Origin: Strigomonas culicis
Lineage: Eukaryota > Euglenozoa > Kinetoplastea > Trypanosomatida > Trypanosomatidae
Assembly (NCBI GenBank): GCA_000482145.1
Contig: AUXH01000045.1
Span: 1-57,489, forward strand
DNA: 57,489 bases
Direction of reading: 5' to 3'
The position numbers and the translations under genes were made by a program. The notes under the pieces were generated by a model that did not search any database, had not been told where the DNA came from, and was given only the letters and a program-made list of their open reading frames with translations. This document shows positions 1 to 8,776 of this stretch, piece by piece. Numbering within the stretch: the first letter of the stretch is position 1; each line of letters opens with the position of its first letter.

Positions 1-35
<35 letters not shown>
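1..35. repeat. (AT)n dinucleotide repeat at window edge
   Basis: The window opens with an uninterrupted AT dinucleotide run of about 35 bases. Tracts like this are common in the spacers here and often stop assemblies, so the window edge may be a contig edge. Confidence 0.95.
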
Positions 36-36
<1 letters not shown>

Positions 37-238
37 TTAAATATGTTTATGTTTCTTTTGGATTTGTGCTTTATTATTTTCACTATTGTTCTTTATAATT
101 GTCTTTGCTCCATCTCTCTTTTTTTTTCTTTTTCGTGATATAGTTCTACTTTAAGTGTAACTTTATTTACATTTATATAATATTTATTTTTTCTTTAATT
201 CAAAGTATCTCTTGGTTGTCCTTAAGAAGTAAGGCAAT
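36..238 (+). promoter_or_regulatory. Upstream spacer with candidate trans-splice acceptor (AG 142-143)
   Basis: This A/T-rich spacer has a pyrimidine tract at about 104-134, followed by the first AG at 142-143. Splicing there would leave a 5'UTR of about 95 nt with no ATG before 239. This is an inference from the tract-then-AG rule for trypanosomatid trans-splicing. Confidence 0.5.
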
Positions 239-1096
239 ATGGAAGGAAAAATCATTCAAGCAAACTGCCACACAAAAGATTTTTTGGCTGTGGAGAAGGA
301 GCTGCGCAGCTGGGAGGAAGTGAAGGCCGTGGGATCTTTCCGCGAAAAGCAGAATAACAAGAAGGATGTCACAACTGTTTTTGTAACGTTTCAGGATGAG
401 GAAGCAGCAAAAAAGGCGGAGGAGAAGATAGCCAGAATCCCAGGTATTGTCAAAGAGGATGAAGAGGAGGTCAAGAAGGGTACCAAGACGGCGCACAAAA
501 AGAACAAAAACCTAGCTGCCGAGTTCATTAAATACGAAAGCTACGGTGACGCCAAGCCAAGTCAGGATGCGACTAAGAGCGGTGAGCATGCAAACCCTGA
601 GCACAACAATCGGCGAGGACGTGGACGCGGAGGACGTGGCGGCGACCGTGGCAGCGGTGCTACTCGTGGACGCGGGGGTCGGGGAAGAGGAAACCAAGGT
701 CGCGGACGAGGCGGGAACAGCAATAACAACAACAACAATAATAATAACAATAATAATAATCACAATAATCACAACCAAAATCGTAATAATGGTAACTATC
801 AAAATAGGCGGCAATATATGCAGCGTTCTCCGCTGATGGAAGCTAACGTAGCCTTTGTAGATAATGTTCCGTTTGGTGCCACAAACAGCCATTTGATGGA
901 TATATTTGGCAAGTTTGGACGCATTTTAGACATCAACCGATTGGAACTCATGGCAATGGTATGCTACGATAACCCAGAATCGGTCCAGCAATGTATCCAG
1001 CACGTGAACGGCACAAAAATTAATGAAAATACAGTTACAGTAAGCAGTGGTACTGTACGCATCCCTGCCAATGCTATCGGATATATGCATGCTTAA
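239..1096 (+). CDS. RGG-box / RRM RNA-binding protein
   Basis: The 285-aa protein is built as an RNA-binding protein. An N-terminal alpha/beta segment (about 1-80) could be a degenerate RRM. An RGG box with many RGRGG and GGRGG repeats follows at about 123-160, then an asparagine run at about 160-185 encoded by a near-pure AAC/AAT repeat, and a C-terminal RRM-like domain at about 202-278. In the last, VAFVDNVPF fits RNP2 and AMVCYDNPE fits a weak RNP1. RGG/RRM proteins in trypanosomatids act in mRNA decay, translation or mitochondrial editing; no clear targeting signal is visible, so the compartment is open. The start is the first ATG after the candidate splice acceptor. Codon use is more A/T-rich than in genes beyond 4 kb. 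The class is secure, the exact orthologue is not. Confidence 0.8.
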   Translation: MEGKIIQANCHTKDFLAVEKELRSWEEVKAVGSFREKQNNKKDVTTVFVTFQDEEAAKKAEEKIARIPGIVKEDEEEVKKGTKTAHKKNKNLAAEFIKYESYGDAKPSQDATKSGEHANPEHNNRRGRGRGGRGGDRGSGATRGRGGRGRGNQGRGRGGNSNNNNNNNNNNNNNHNNHNQNRNNGNYQNRRQYMQRSPLMEANVAFVDNVPFGATNSHLMDIFGKFGRILDINRLELMAMVCYDNPESVQQCIQHVNGTKINENTVTVSSGTVRIPANAIGYMHA

Positions 1097-1120
1097 GTGA
1101 CATTATTTTCGTTTTTTTTT

Positions 1121-1157
<37 letters not shown>

Positions 1158-1751
1158 TAAAAATAAAAATGGTAATATAATTTATTAGTGGTATTTTTTA
1201 TATGTATTTATATGATGGAAAGATATTGAGTAAAGTACGAATTTTGTGAAAAACAAATAAATCATACTAATATTATTAGTGATAAAAGAGTAAAGCGAAC
1301 GATTTTTTTTTTTCTCTTAATATAGCAAGGTAATACGAACCGCAAAAAAAAAAAAATAATTAAAGTTAAAATATGAAAACGGAAATTGGTGTCATAGTTC
1401 ATTAGTTTTTTTAAAAAAAAACAAAACTTTCCTGTTGTCATTGCCGTCGTTTTTCCCCGTTCATTTTCTTTGCGTAAAAGCTTATGAAAAATACCGTTTA
1501 ACACATTATTAATACTAAAACAATTTTTTTTTCCTGCTTTCCAGTGTGTGTACATGTGTTCCATGGTTTTATTTTTGCTATTTTCTAGATGATTATTAGA
1601 ATAAATACTCATGATTTTAAAAATAAAAAATGCGTATCTCTCCTTTTCTCTCAATTTTTTTTTTAATATCTTGTGTTACTCTTAATATCATTACTGTTTA
1701 TTTGTATTCAGATAGTACGCTTCGAAGTAGCAATTAAGTAAATAAATAAAA
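1097..1751 (+). promoter_or_regulatory. A/T-rich spacer with trinucleotide repeat and splice acceptor (AG 1710-1711)
   Basis: This 655-nt spacer contains an ATA/TAA trinucleotide run at about 1123-1154 and several A and T homopolymers. Near its end a T-rich tract leads into AG at 1710-1711, giving a 40-nt 5'UTR for the gene at 1752. I see no RNA gene in it. An A/T-rich open frame on the minus strand looks fortuitous. Confidence 0.5.
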
Positions 1752-2315
1752 ATGCGTGCCACTCTGTTGCGGCTAGATCAGACGTACGGGCCGCATAAGG
1801 CTTACAAGTACTCGTATATGCCGGACCCTAGAAAACTTGCTCCAATTGAAACGACACAGCGAACAGAAGTGCTTCCTCTTTCGATTCGACCACCTAACAG
1901 TTTTGTCCCGAATCACGAAGTCTTCCTTGAAAAGACGGATATCCACCGCTTGGCACCAACCAGCGATTTTAAGGGCACATTTAAAGACTGGAATGATTTG
2001 ATGACGTGCAACAAGAGGGAGTTGAGAACACGGGGTATTCCTTTAATGACTAGACGCGCCATTCGCACGGCAGTACTGGCATTCCAAAATGGAAATCCCC
2101 CAGAGCGCTTTGATACAAAAGAAGAGTGGCTTTACTACAAGCAATTCAAAACAAGAGATTATAGTTATCGCGTGATCCCTGAGCTTCCTGAGAAATATCG
2201 CCCTCATCAGAATGGTATTGATCAAGCACCGGTTCCTGACTATAATGAAATTAACCAAATGCCAGAATGGGCTATTAAAGAAGAAAAGCGACTTCAAGAG
2301 AAGAATGCTAATTAA
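1752..2315 (+). CDS. Putative mitochondrial ribosomal protein with IGR-like motif (mS41-like)
   Basis: The 187-aa basic protein has a central segment (about 75-125) in which a Trp-containing helix is followed by LRTRGIPLMTRRAIRTAV and then a WLYYKQF stretch. The GI-P-x-x-x-R-R-x-I core preceded by a leucine-rich helix resembles the IGR motif of Fyv4/mS41, a small-subunit mitoribosomal protein. The N-terminus (MRATLLRLDQ) is basic and Ser/Thr-containing but is not a classical long presequence. The Tyr-, Arg- and Pro-rich extensions on both sides are typical of kinetoplastid mitoribosomal proteins. Family membership is inferred from one motif; an uncharacterised mitochondrial protein is the alternative. 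Codon use is A/T-leaning like that of its left neighbour. Confidence 0.45.
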   Translation: MRATLLRLDQTYGPHKAYKYSYMPDPRKLAPIETTQRTEVLPLSIRPPNSFVPNHEVFLEKTDIHRLAPTSDFKGTFKDWNDLMTCNKRELRTRGIPLMTRRAIRTAVLAFQNGNPPERFDTKEEWLYYKQFKTRDYSYRVIPELPEKYRPHQNGIDQAPVPDYNEINQMPEWAIKEEKRLQEKNAN

Positions 2316-2688
2316 TGACGTATATGCAATATATATATATATATATATACATAAGAAAAAAAAAAGAATTTCTTCTTTTGTTTCCCTTGTTTTGCTGTTG
2401 TTGTTGTCGTCGTTGTTCTCCACAATTATAAAAAAATGCAAAAATGTATTCAATTAAGTAGAAATTCAGAACTCTTGTATCAACACTCAGATGAATAAAT
2501 CGTTGAATTGTATATTGTTTTTGTATCAAACGTGTGTACATTTTTCTCTCTCCTATGATGCTCCATTTTTTTTTATTATTTCTTCCCCCTTCTTTCAAGC
2601 TAACCTGTACATACTTTTTTACTCATTTGTTTGTCTATTTTTTAGTTTACATCCTTTTTCTTCGTTCATTTCGTTTTGCTTGTATACA
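2316..2688 (+). promoter_or_regulatory. Spacer with (TA)n repeat and splice acceptors (AG 2598-2599 or 2644-2645)
   Basis: The spacer holds a TA run at about 2328-2350, a T-rich and CTT-rich middle, and two pyrimidine-tract/AG pairs at 2598-2599 and 2644-2645. Both lie downstream of an in-frame ATG at 2491, so that ATG should be removed with the outron and the next gene should start at 2689. Confidence 0.5.
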
Positions 2689-5316
2689 ATGTCCCAAAAT
2701 GACGAAGATGTTGACTTCGACAGTGCGAGTGACATATCCGAGATGGACCCAGAGTCCGATATCCTCGCACCCGTGCAGCGGCGCATTGAGGATCAGTTAA
2801 GGAGACACTTGCAAGAGATCACTCAGCAGCTGCATGAAACAAACAACGAGTTCACTGCTGTTCAGAAGGAACGCGAGGACTGTGGTGTGCAGCTATACAA
2901 TGCACAGCAGCAGCTAGCGAAGCTGCAGGAGACATTAGAAAAGGAGCATGAAAAGCACAACGATATCCAGCAAGATCATGAGGATAAACTCAAGCTGCGT
3001 GATGATTTGTCTGGTGTCAACGAAGTGAATACAAAGAGGATTCAAGAAATGCAAGCACAACTGAAGAAGCACCAGGATGAACTCACCAAATTGACGGAGA
3101 CGTATCAAAAGGTGGAGAATTTCAACGAAGAGCTAAAGAACCAAGTGGCCCTCGAGAAAAATGCTGCTCATAAAACGGAGAGCGACATCACGCAGCTGGA
3201 GCGCGACAAGATGCGACAGGACGCCCTTGTCGTTTCTCTACAAACACAAATTCACAACTTGGAAAATCAATCTGCTTCCATTCAAGAGCAGATCCAGACC
3301 CAAAAAACGGAAACGAAGCTTGCTCGCGACACGTTAGCAGAGGCTGTTTCGGAAATGGAGGCGATCAACATGGAAAAGAAGCAGCTAGTGCAGCAGTGGA
3401 GGAGCTCCTTGATAGGCATGCAACGGCGTCTCGATGCTTTGAAGAAAACCGAAGAGGCACTCCAACAGCAGAAGGAGGACTTGCAGGTACTTGAGAACGA
3501 AATTGGTGGATACCGGCGAGACATTCGGGCTATGCAGGTCGAGAACTCCAAGCTGACAGAGTTTCTGGGCCGTGTAGACAACGATGTGCTCGTCTTAGAG
3601 AAACAGTTAGATGTACTGCTGGACCGTCGCGACAAGAATGCGCAAGTGTTCACGGCGCTCAAAAACAGCGCGGATAAAACAGATGAAGAAAACAAGGTGG
3701 TGGAGGGTGATATCAAGATCAAGACACTCGAGGTGGGCGAGGTAGAGAAGGATATCGCGAAGCATGCTAAGGTCATCACGGACATGGAGGCCAAGGTCCT
3801 CGACTACCTGAGTACGCAGACTACCCTGAAGCAGGAAAGCCAAGGTGCGCTGCACGACATCGAAAAAATCAAGGCTGGCATTCGCGCGAAGGAGTTGCAG
3901 GTGACGCAGATGGAAAACGAGCTGGCGCGCATCCGCGTCGACACGCTTCAGGCGCGGGCCTACAATGAAACGCTGGAGACCACGTTGGCCGACCTCGAGA
4001 AGGAGCTCCAAGCGCGCGGGACGATGGTGGACAAGATGCAGCAGGACATTCGTCGACGGAACGACGATATCGACCGCAAGCAGAAGCAGCTTGACCAGCT
4101 CAACCACCAGTACGAGGATATCATAAGCCAGCATTCTGGTGAACAGGGCGAACACGTGGGGCCGTTAGAGGCCACCATCAACGGCCTCTCCAGAGCGATC
4201 GCGGCCAAGTCGGCCGAGAACGAGGCGCTTCAGCAGGAATGGATCAAGCTTCAAACGGAGCTGGTCGACTGCAAGAACGCGATGAATGATATCAATGAGG
4301 TGATTCTCGACTCCCAGTCTAAGGGGACCATTCTAGAGCAAAAGAAGGACCGTCTGTTAGCCACCATCAGCCAGGAAAAGCAGGAAATCGCGGGACTGCA
4401 GAAGCAGGCGGAGGCGATGCACCTCGAGATGAAGCGCGTAAATACCCTGCTCAATCAGAATGCCAACCACACGGAGTCGGCCGCAAACGACGCCTTTTTG
4501 CTCGAGAACGACCTCGTGCGCCGCCTCGAGGAGCGGAAGCGGGAGGCCATCCAGCTCGAGCGGAAGGTCGATGAGGTTCGCTCCGCCAAGCGCGATTTGA
4601 TTGAGGATATGATGGGCTGCGAGCGGGACATCATGTTCTGGGAGCGCAAGCTCCAAATTGCCCGCGAGACAGAAATGGCATTAGATCCCACCATTGGAAG
4701 GGCGGAGATAGAAAAGATGAAGAAGGAAATCACGTACATGGAGCAGCGCATGGCTCAGCTGCAGCGCGAGCAGAAGTTCCTCATCGAGGAGATGCAGAAG
4801 CTCATCGACCACCGTGATATTATTCGGACGAAGGGTCAGGCTGTGCAGCAATCCTCGCACAACAACAAGAGCGGGGCGACGCGGCTGCACGTAGAGAAGG
4901 AGAACGCGCGGCTCTTCAAGGAGCTGAGCAACAAACGGCAGGAGGCGCAGGCGAAGGAGCGCTCGGTGAAGGAAGTGCTCGCCGACGTCGAGAAGACCGC
5001 GTCCGAGGTGGACAAGGTGCAGCACGAGATTGAGGGCCTGGACGAGACAATAGAAAATCTGCAACAGCAGCTGGAGGCGGCCCGACGGGCACGGGACCAC
5101 ACCGAGGACGAGAAGCAGCTGCGACAAGCCAGTCTCCAGCGCCTCCGGGAGGCGGAGAAGGGAACGTACAAGCTGACGTGCTACCCCGAGGAAGCAGAGA
5201 CCGAGCAGGCGCGCTTGGAGGAGGGACGCCGGACGGTGGTCAATGTGATGGAGGAGCTAGCACAACAGTTTCCCGAACTAGACAGCGAGCTGCAGGAGTT
5301 GATGACGATGGTCTAA
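2689..5316 (+). CDS. CCDC40: Coiled-coil axonemal 96-nm ruler protein, CCDC40/FAP172-like
   Basis: The 875-aa protein is almost entirely coiled coil after a short acidic N-terminus (MSQNDEDVDFDSASDISEMD). The diagnostic part is at about 645-700, where FWERKLQIARE, a spacer ending GRAEIEKMKKEI, and MEQRMAQLQREQKFLIEEM follow the arrangement of the conserved CCDC40 C-terminal region. CCDC40 with CCDC39 forms the ruler that sets the 96-nm axonemal repeat for inner dynein arms and the N-DRC, so the protein should act in the flagellum. The open frame extends upstream to an ATG at 2491, but the added 66 residues are hydrophobic, encoded by T-rich outron sequence and upstream of the splice acceptors, so 2689 is preferred. 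Third-position GC rises along the gene. CCDC39 is the main alternative. Confidence 0.75.
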   Translation: MSQNDEDVDFDSASDISEMDPESDILAPVQRRIEDQLRRHLQEITQQLHETNNEFTAVQKEREDCGVQLYNAQQQLAKLQETLEKEHEKHNDIQQDHEDKLKLRDDLSGVNEVNTKRIQEMQAQLKKHQDELTKLTETYQKVENFNEELKNQVALEKNAAHKTESDITQLERDKMRQDALVVSLQTQIHNLENQSASIQEQIQTQKTETKLARDTLAEAVSEMEAINMEKKQLVQQWRSSLIGMQRRLDALKKTEEALQQQKEDLQVLENEIGGYRRDIRAMQVENSKLTEFLGRVDNDVLVLEKQLDVLLDRRDKNAQVFTALKNSADKTDEENKVVEGDIKIKTLEVGEVEKDIAKHAKVITDMEAKVLDYLSTQTTLKQESQGALHDIEKIKAGIRAKELQVTQMENELARIRVDTLQARAYNETLETTLADLEKELQARGTMVDKMQQDIRRRNDDIDRKQKQLDQLNHQYEDIISQHSGEQGEHVGPLEATINGLSRAIAAKSAENEALQQEWIKLQTELVDCKNAMNDINEVILDSQSKGTILEQKKDRLLATISQEKQEIAGLQKQAEAMHLEMKRVNTLLNQNANHTESAANDAFLLENDLVRRLEERKREAIQLERKVDEVRSAKRDLIEDMMGCERDIMFWERKLQIARETEMALDPTIGRAEIEKMKKEITYMEQRMAQLQREQKFLIEEMQKLIDHRDIIRTKGQAVQQSSHNNKSGATRLHVEKENARLFKELSNKRQEAQAKERSVKEVLADVEKTASEVDKVQHEIEGLDETIENLQQQLEAARRARDHTEDEKQLRQASLQRLREAEKGTYKLTCYPEEAETEQARLEEGRRTVVNVMEELAQQFPELDSELQELMTMV

Positions 5317-5792
5317 CAGCCGAGCGAGGTTGTAGGTCACCCTCAGTTGCGTGCTGCTGTCTTTATTGGTACTCTCTCTCTATCTCTCTATCTCTCTATC
5401 TCTATGTCCCCCCCTTGATGCTTGGTGCAAGTAGAGCCTCTTTTAATCCATGTTTTTCCTTTTCGTTTACTCTTCTTTTATTAAATATGTACATATGCAA
5501 CTACACACAGAATAGAGAACATGTATTTTATGTCAGTACGTGCTTTTAAATGGAGAGAGCATCGCTTGCGTGTCTTGATACGTATGTTCTTCTTCTCAAT
5601 GTAGAGGATTGGGTGGTTGCCTTGCTGTCTTGCGTGTATACACTTCCTCCTTGTACTGCTGTGACGTTTGCCCCACCTTCTCACTCTGTTTTCTATACAC
5701 ATAAAAGGGAAGATTAGAAGAACGAAGAAAAGAATATAGACATAAATATATACACACATATATTTATACATAAACAACTGTATATGTATTAA
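5317..5792 (+). promoter_or_regulatory. Spacer with (CTAT/CTCT)n tract and splice acceptor (AG 5706-5707)
   Basis: A CTCT/CTAT microsatellite lies at about 5370-5404 and a second pyrimidine tract (CCCACCTTCTCACTCTGTT region, about 5670-5693) precedes AG at 5706-5707. That leaves a 5'UTR of about 85 nt rich in ATA and ACA. No gene is visible. Confidence 0.45.
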
Positions 5793-7148
5793 ATGGATGA
5801 TGGTAGTGAGTTTTTGCGCCCGTGGTCTGCTGACGCGATGCTCATGACGCTAGAACACGTTGATACCGGGGACCCTGTCACGGATGACCTGTGGCGCAAG
5901 CGGAAGCAGGAACTGCTGTCGTGGATGTCGCGGCGCCCCGACGTGGCCGCGCGCACGCTGCTGTGTCTGCTCTTCTCCATCCACCCCGTCAAGGGCTTCG
6001 ACGCGAAGGAGAGCGAGCGACCCGTTGCTTCCCTTCTGCACTCCATGGCGACGCACGCACTGGCTGCGTCGCGGGACGCGACCCGGCCCAAGGTGCCCCT
6101 GGAGGAGGTCGCCCTGGCCGCGTCGTTCATGGAGGATTACTCAAAGAGTCTATGCCCAGACGTGGAGCGGGTGCTGCGCGCCCTGCACGAGGGTGGTCCC
6201 GCGACGGGCGCGAGCCGCGCGGAGGAAGCGATGACGACGTTACTGACGAGCACCCCACAAACCTTGATCGACGACAACCGGCACTTCTTCCAAAAGGCCA
6301 CAGCGGACCTCCAGCAGTGTGTGGCCGCCGTGCCTGTGGCGCCACCTCCGTCGCCGGTCGATGGCAGGAAGCGGGTGCTGCTCCTGCGGCGGCCGACGAC
6401 GGACGACGGCCGCGGTGCATCCGTCCCCGACGAGCTGGTGTGCCTCGCCGACCGGCTGCCGCCGTGCATCGCCTCTCACGACCATCACCTGCTGCAGCAG
6501 ATGCCGGCGCTGCGGGACGCGGATGAGACCGCGCAGCTCGATGCCTTCCTGGCCGCGACCCCCGTGCCGCTGACCGTCCGCTCGCTGGACGAAATGGCGG
6601 CGCTCGCACAGAAGGAGGCCGAGGCGCAGCAGGAGGCGACCGTCATCCGGGCGGGAGAGGAGGCCGACCACACAAAGCCGGCGTGGGTGCGGAAGAAGGA
6701 AAGGGAACGAAGCAGCAGCAGCAGCAGTACCAGCAGTGAGGCCGAGTTGAAGAAGGAGGAACCCACGACGGACGGGGCGGCAAAGAGGGAACCGGACCCA
6801 CCGTCTGCCGACGAGGGGATCAACGTGATTAAGAACGAGAAGGGCGTTACCGTCTTATTGACACACGCGGGTGTGATATTCAAGAAGGAAAGAAAGTTGA
6901 AAGACAAGCGAGAGCGACCGCAAGACACCGCCAACACAGCGGAGGCGAATCATCCAGCCGAGAAAAGTGCAGCGGTGGACACGTCTGGAAGTGCGGATTC
7001 CGGTGGTGTGGAACTTAAGAGTCGTGAGGAGTTGCGGCGCTTGGTGAGCGAGTGGCGGATGTCTAACGTTCTGCTGGAGGCTGTCTTGATCGGCCTGGAG
7101 CCTCCGCCCAGTGTGGTGCAGCTGCCAGAGGACTATGACGAACCGTAG
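5793..7148 (+). CDS. Conserved-looking hypothetical protein, unrecognised
   Basis: I do not recognise this 451-aa protein. The N-terminal half (about 1-170) looks helical and globular, with Leu/Ala-rich helices such as RTLLCLLFSIHP. The middle contains VDGRKRVLLLRRPTTDDG and a run of charged helices. The region from about 300 is low complexity: a serine run encoded by an AGC repeat, then Lys/Glu-rich sequence. A last helix (about 405-440, EELRRLVSEWRMSNVLLEAV) is probably structured. There is no signal peptide, membrane segment or zinc motif. The start is the first ATG after the candidate acceptor. Codon use is strongly GC3-rich over most of the gene, which supports it as real coding sequence. 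Confidence 0.7.
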   Translation: MDDGSEFLRPWSADAMLMTLEHVDTGDPVTDDLWRKRKQELLSWMSRRPDVAARTLLCLLFSIHPVKGFDAKESERPVASLLHSMATHALAASRDATRPKVPLEEVALAASFMEDYSKSLCPDVERVLRALHEGGPATGASRAEEAMTTLLTSTPQTLIDDNRHFFQKATADLQQCVAAVPVAPPPSPVDGRKRVLLLRRPTTDDGRGASVPDELVCLADRLPPCIASHDHHLLQQMPALRDADETAQLDAFLAATPVPLTVRSLDEMAALAQKEAEAQQEATVIRAGEEADHTKPAWVRKKERERSSSSSSTSSEAELKKEEPTTDGAAKREPDPPSADEGINVIKNEKGVTVLLTHAGVIFKKERKLKDKRERPQDTANTAEANHPAEKSAAVDTSGSADSGGVELKSREELRRLVSEWRMSNVLLEAVLIGLEPPPSVVQLPEDYDEP

Positions 7149-7550
7149 TGGCAGGCGACGGATGGACTGCTGTGAACGTGCTGCGGAGAACAAAAAGGGG
7201 TTTCTCTTTCCCTCGCGTTCACCCCCTCCCCCCACTACATTTTGATTATCCCTTGTGTTTTGTTGTGCTTCCACACACACATACACACACACACACACAC
7301 ATGGTGCTGAGGGTACGCCAAATTGTTCATTTTTCGTCTGTTTTTACGTTTGCGTTTTTTTCTCAACATATTCCCTTCTTTTCATGACCGTGTAGAAACT
7401 ATGTGCAACTAGCGCTGTCCTCATGGTGTTATTTTCATATGCCTGCCTACAGCAAATGGCTCTTCTGTCGCCCCCCTCCTCCCCTCCCTCTCTCCTCTCC
7501 TCTACTTCTGGTGCTTAGCATTTAGTATTTAGTTCAATCGTAGCGCTGCC
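7149..7550 (+). promoter_or_regulatory. Spacer with (CA)n repeat and splice acceptor (AG 7517-7518)
   Basis: A CA dinucleotide run occupies about 7274-7301. A long C/T tract (about 7467-7508) leads into GCTTAG with AG at 7517-7518, giving a 32-nt 5'UTR for the gene at 7551. This is one of the clearest acceptor signals in the window. Confidence 0.6.
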
Positions 7551-8513
7551 ATGAGTGGCGAAAATAGCTTTTGGGCACCTTCGCCAGCGCGTCCCAGTGG
7601 CAAGACGGTGGCAGCCTGCATGTACCGCTCGCTCAGCAACAATCCATTCAGCGCCCGCGGGGTGGCCCTGTGGGTGCTCGACCGGGAGAGCGCCGCGTCC
7701 TCCCGCGCCGGTGGCAGGCGCCGGCCGCGCGAGGAGGACCCGCAGGAGGCAGACGCGCCGCTGCGGGCGGAAACAAAGGAGCACATTCGCGCACTGGTAG
7801 AGGCGATGGGGTTCTCTTTTGCGCCGGACAGAGCGCCTCCCACGGCACGGCACGCCAAACAAGGCGGCAGTGGAGACCGCGACGCCGCCCCGAGCGCGGA
7901 GGAAGAGAATAAGAAGGTGAAGGCGGACACGGATGACGCCCCTCCGTCAGACGCGCCCGCCCCCGATGGGACGGTCTCTCCCGGCGAAGCCCCCGTGGGC
8001 GGCGCACCCCAAAGTGCACTGGCAAAGATGATCCAAGCCGCCAAGACGAAGCAAGACGAGCAGAAGGCAGTGCCGAACAGCGCACAAGCAGACCACTCAG
8101 AAAGCGAGGACGACGAGGACGACTTCGGGGTCATTCTCCCCTCCACCATGCAGCGGGCACCGGCGCCGTCGCGGGCGGCCGCCGCTGCCACCTCCACCGC
8201 CGGCGCGCCTCTCGCCGAGAAGCACCCGTCTCAGATGACACGCGAGGAGTTCCTCTCGCAGTTCAAGCGACCCCCGCGCCCTGGCGAAATCGGCCGCTCC
8301 GCGGAAGAAATCGCCGCGGCGGAGTCGCTCGGCTACGTCATGTCGGGGTCGAGAAGCAAAGCCGCGCAGCTCTACATGAATCGGATTCAGCGACAGCTGC
8401 ACGAGCGCGAGGCGTCTCAGCTGCAACAGCAGTTTCGAAAGGTGGAGGATGAGCACATGGATGAGGAGCTCGTGAGTGGACTAGCGCAACTGCTCAACGC
8501 CAAGAAAAAGTGA
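7551..8513 (+). CDS. NKAP: NKAP C-terminal domain protein (spliceosome-associated family)
   Basis: The 320-aa protein has an N-terminal short motif (about 1-45), a long disordered acidic and proline-rich middle, and a conserved C-terminal domain. The C-terminus carries PRPGEIGRSAEEIAAAESLG at about 241-260 and YVMSGSR at about 262-268, followed by a basic/Gln-rich helix. The pair RxGEIG...EEI and GYVMSGSR is the signature of the NKAP (NF-kappa-B-activating protein) C-terminal domain. NKAP binds RNA and joins activated spliceosomes in other eukaryotes. The RS-rich N-terminal region of animal NKAP is absent, and the tail after the signature is divergent. In a trypanosomatid the likely role is in nuclear pre-mRNA or trans-splicing complexes, which is inference. 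Confidence 0.7.
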   Translation: MSGENSFWAPSPARPSGKTVAACMYRSLSNNPFSARGVALWVLDRESAASSRAGGRRRPREEDPQEADAPLRAETKEHIRALVEAMGFSFAPDRAPPTARHAKQGGSGDRDAAPSAEEENKKVKADTDDAPPSDAPAPDGTVSPGEAPVGGAPQSALAKMIQAAKTKQDEQKAVPNSAQADHSESEDDEDDFGVILPSTMQRAPAPSRAAAAATSTAGAPLAEKHPSQMTREEFLSQFKRPPRPGEIGRSAEEIAAAESLGYVMSGSRSKAAQLYMNRIQRQLHEREASQLQQQFRKVEDEHMDEELVSGLAQLLNAKKK

Positions 8514-8723
8514 GCCACGCAGTGTCCATGTTTTTGTCTGACTTGTACGGGCTGCTGACGTGTCCATCTCCATACAAAGAGCGCATGTGTGCGTATACAC
8601 GATAGTACCCTTTTGATTGTGTTTCCACTTTTCCTTTTATAGCGGGTGATCATATGGTGTGCTTTGCTTAGAGGAAAAAGTCTGCGATCTCTTCACTCCT
8701 CATCTCTGTTTCTTCTTCTTCAT

Positions 8724-8725
8724 AG
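8724..8725 (+). promoter_or_regulatory. Candidate trans-splice acceptor for the Trm82-like gene
   Basis: AG ends the tract CTGTTTCTTCTTCTTCATAG. It is followed by a 51-nt leader without ATG before 8777; the frame is open back to a GTG at 8747, which is not used as a start in these organisms. Confidence 0.55.
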
Positions 8726-8776
8726 AATTACAGTGCTCTTGTTTCCGTGTATATCTTTATACCTCCACGTGAAGCC

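Noticed and set aside
1262..1654. Minus-strand open frame of 130 codons in the first long spacer
   Set aside because: Lys/Phe/Ile-rich translation of A/T-rich DNA, wrong strand for the cluster, and no recognisable domain.
2491..2688. N-terminal extension of the CCDC40 gene from ATG 2491
   Set aside because: It lies upstream of both splice acceptors and encodes a Phe/Ser/Leu stretch from pyrimidine tracts.
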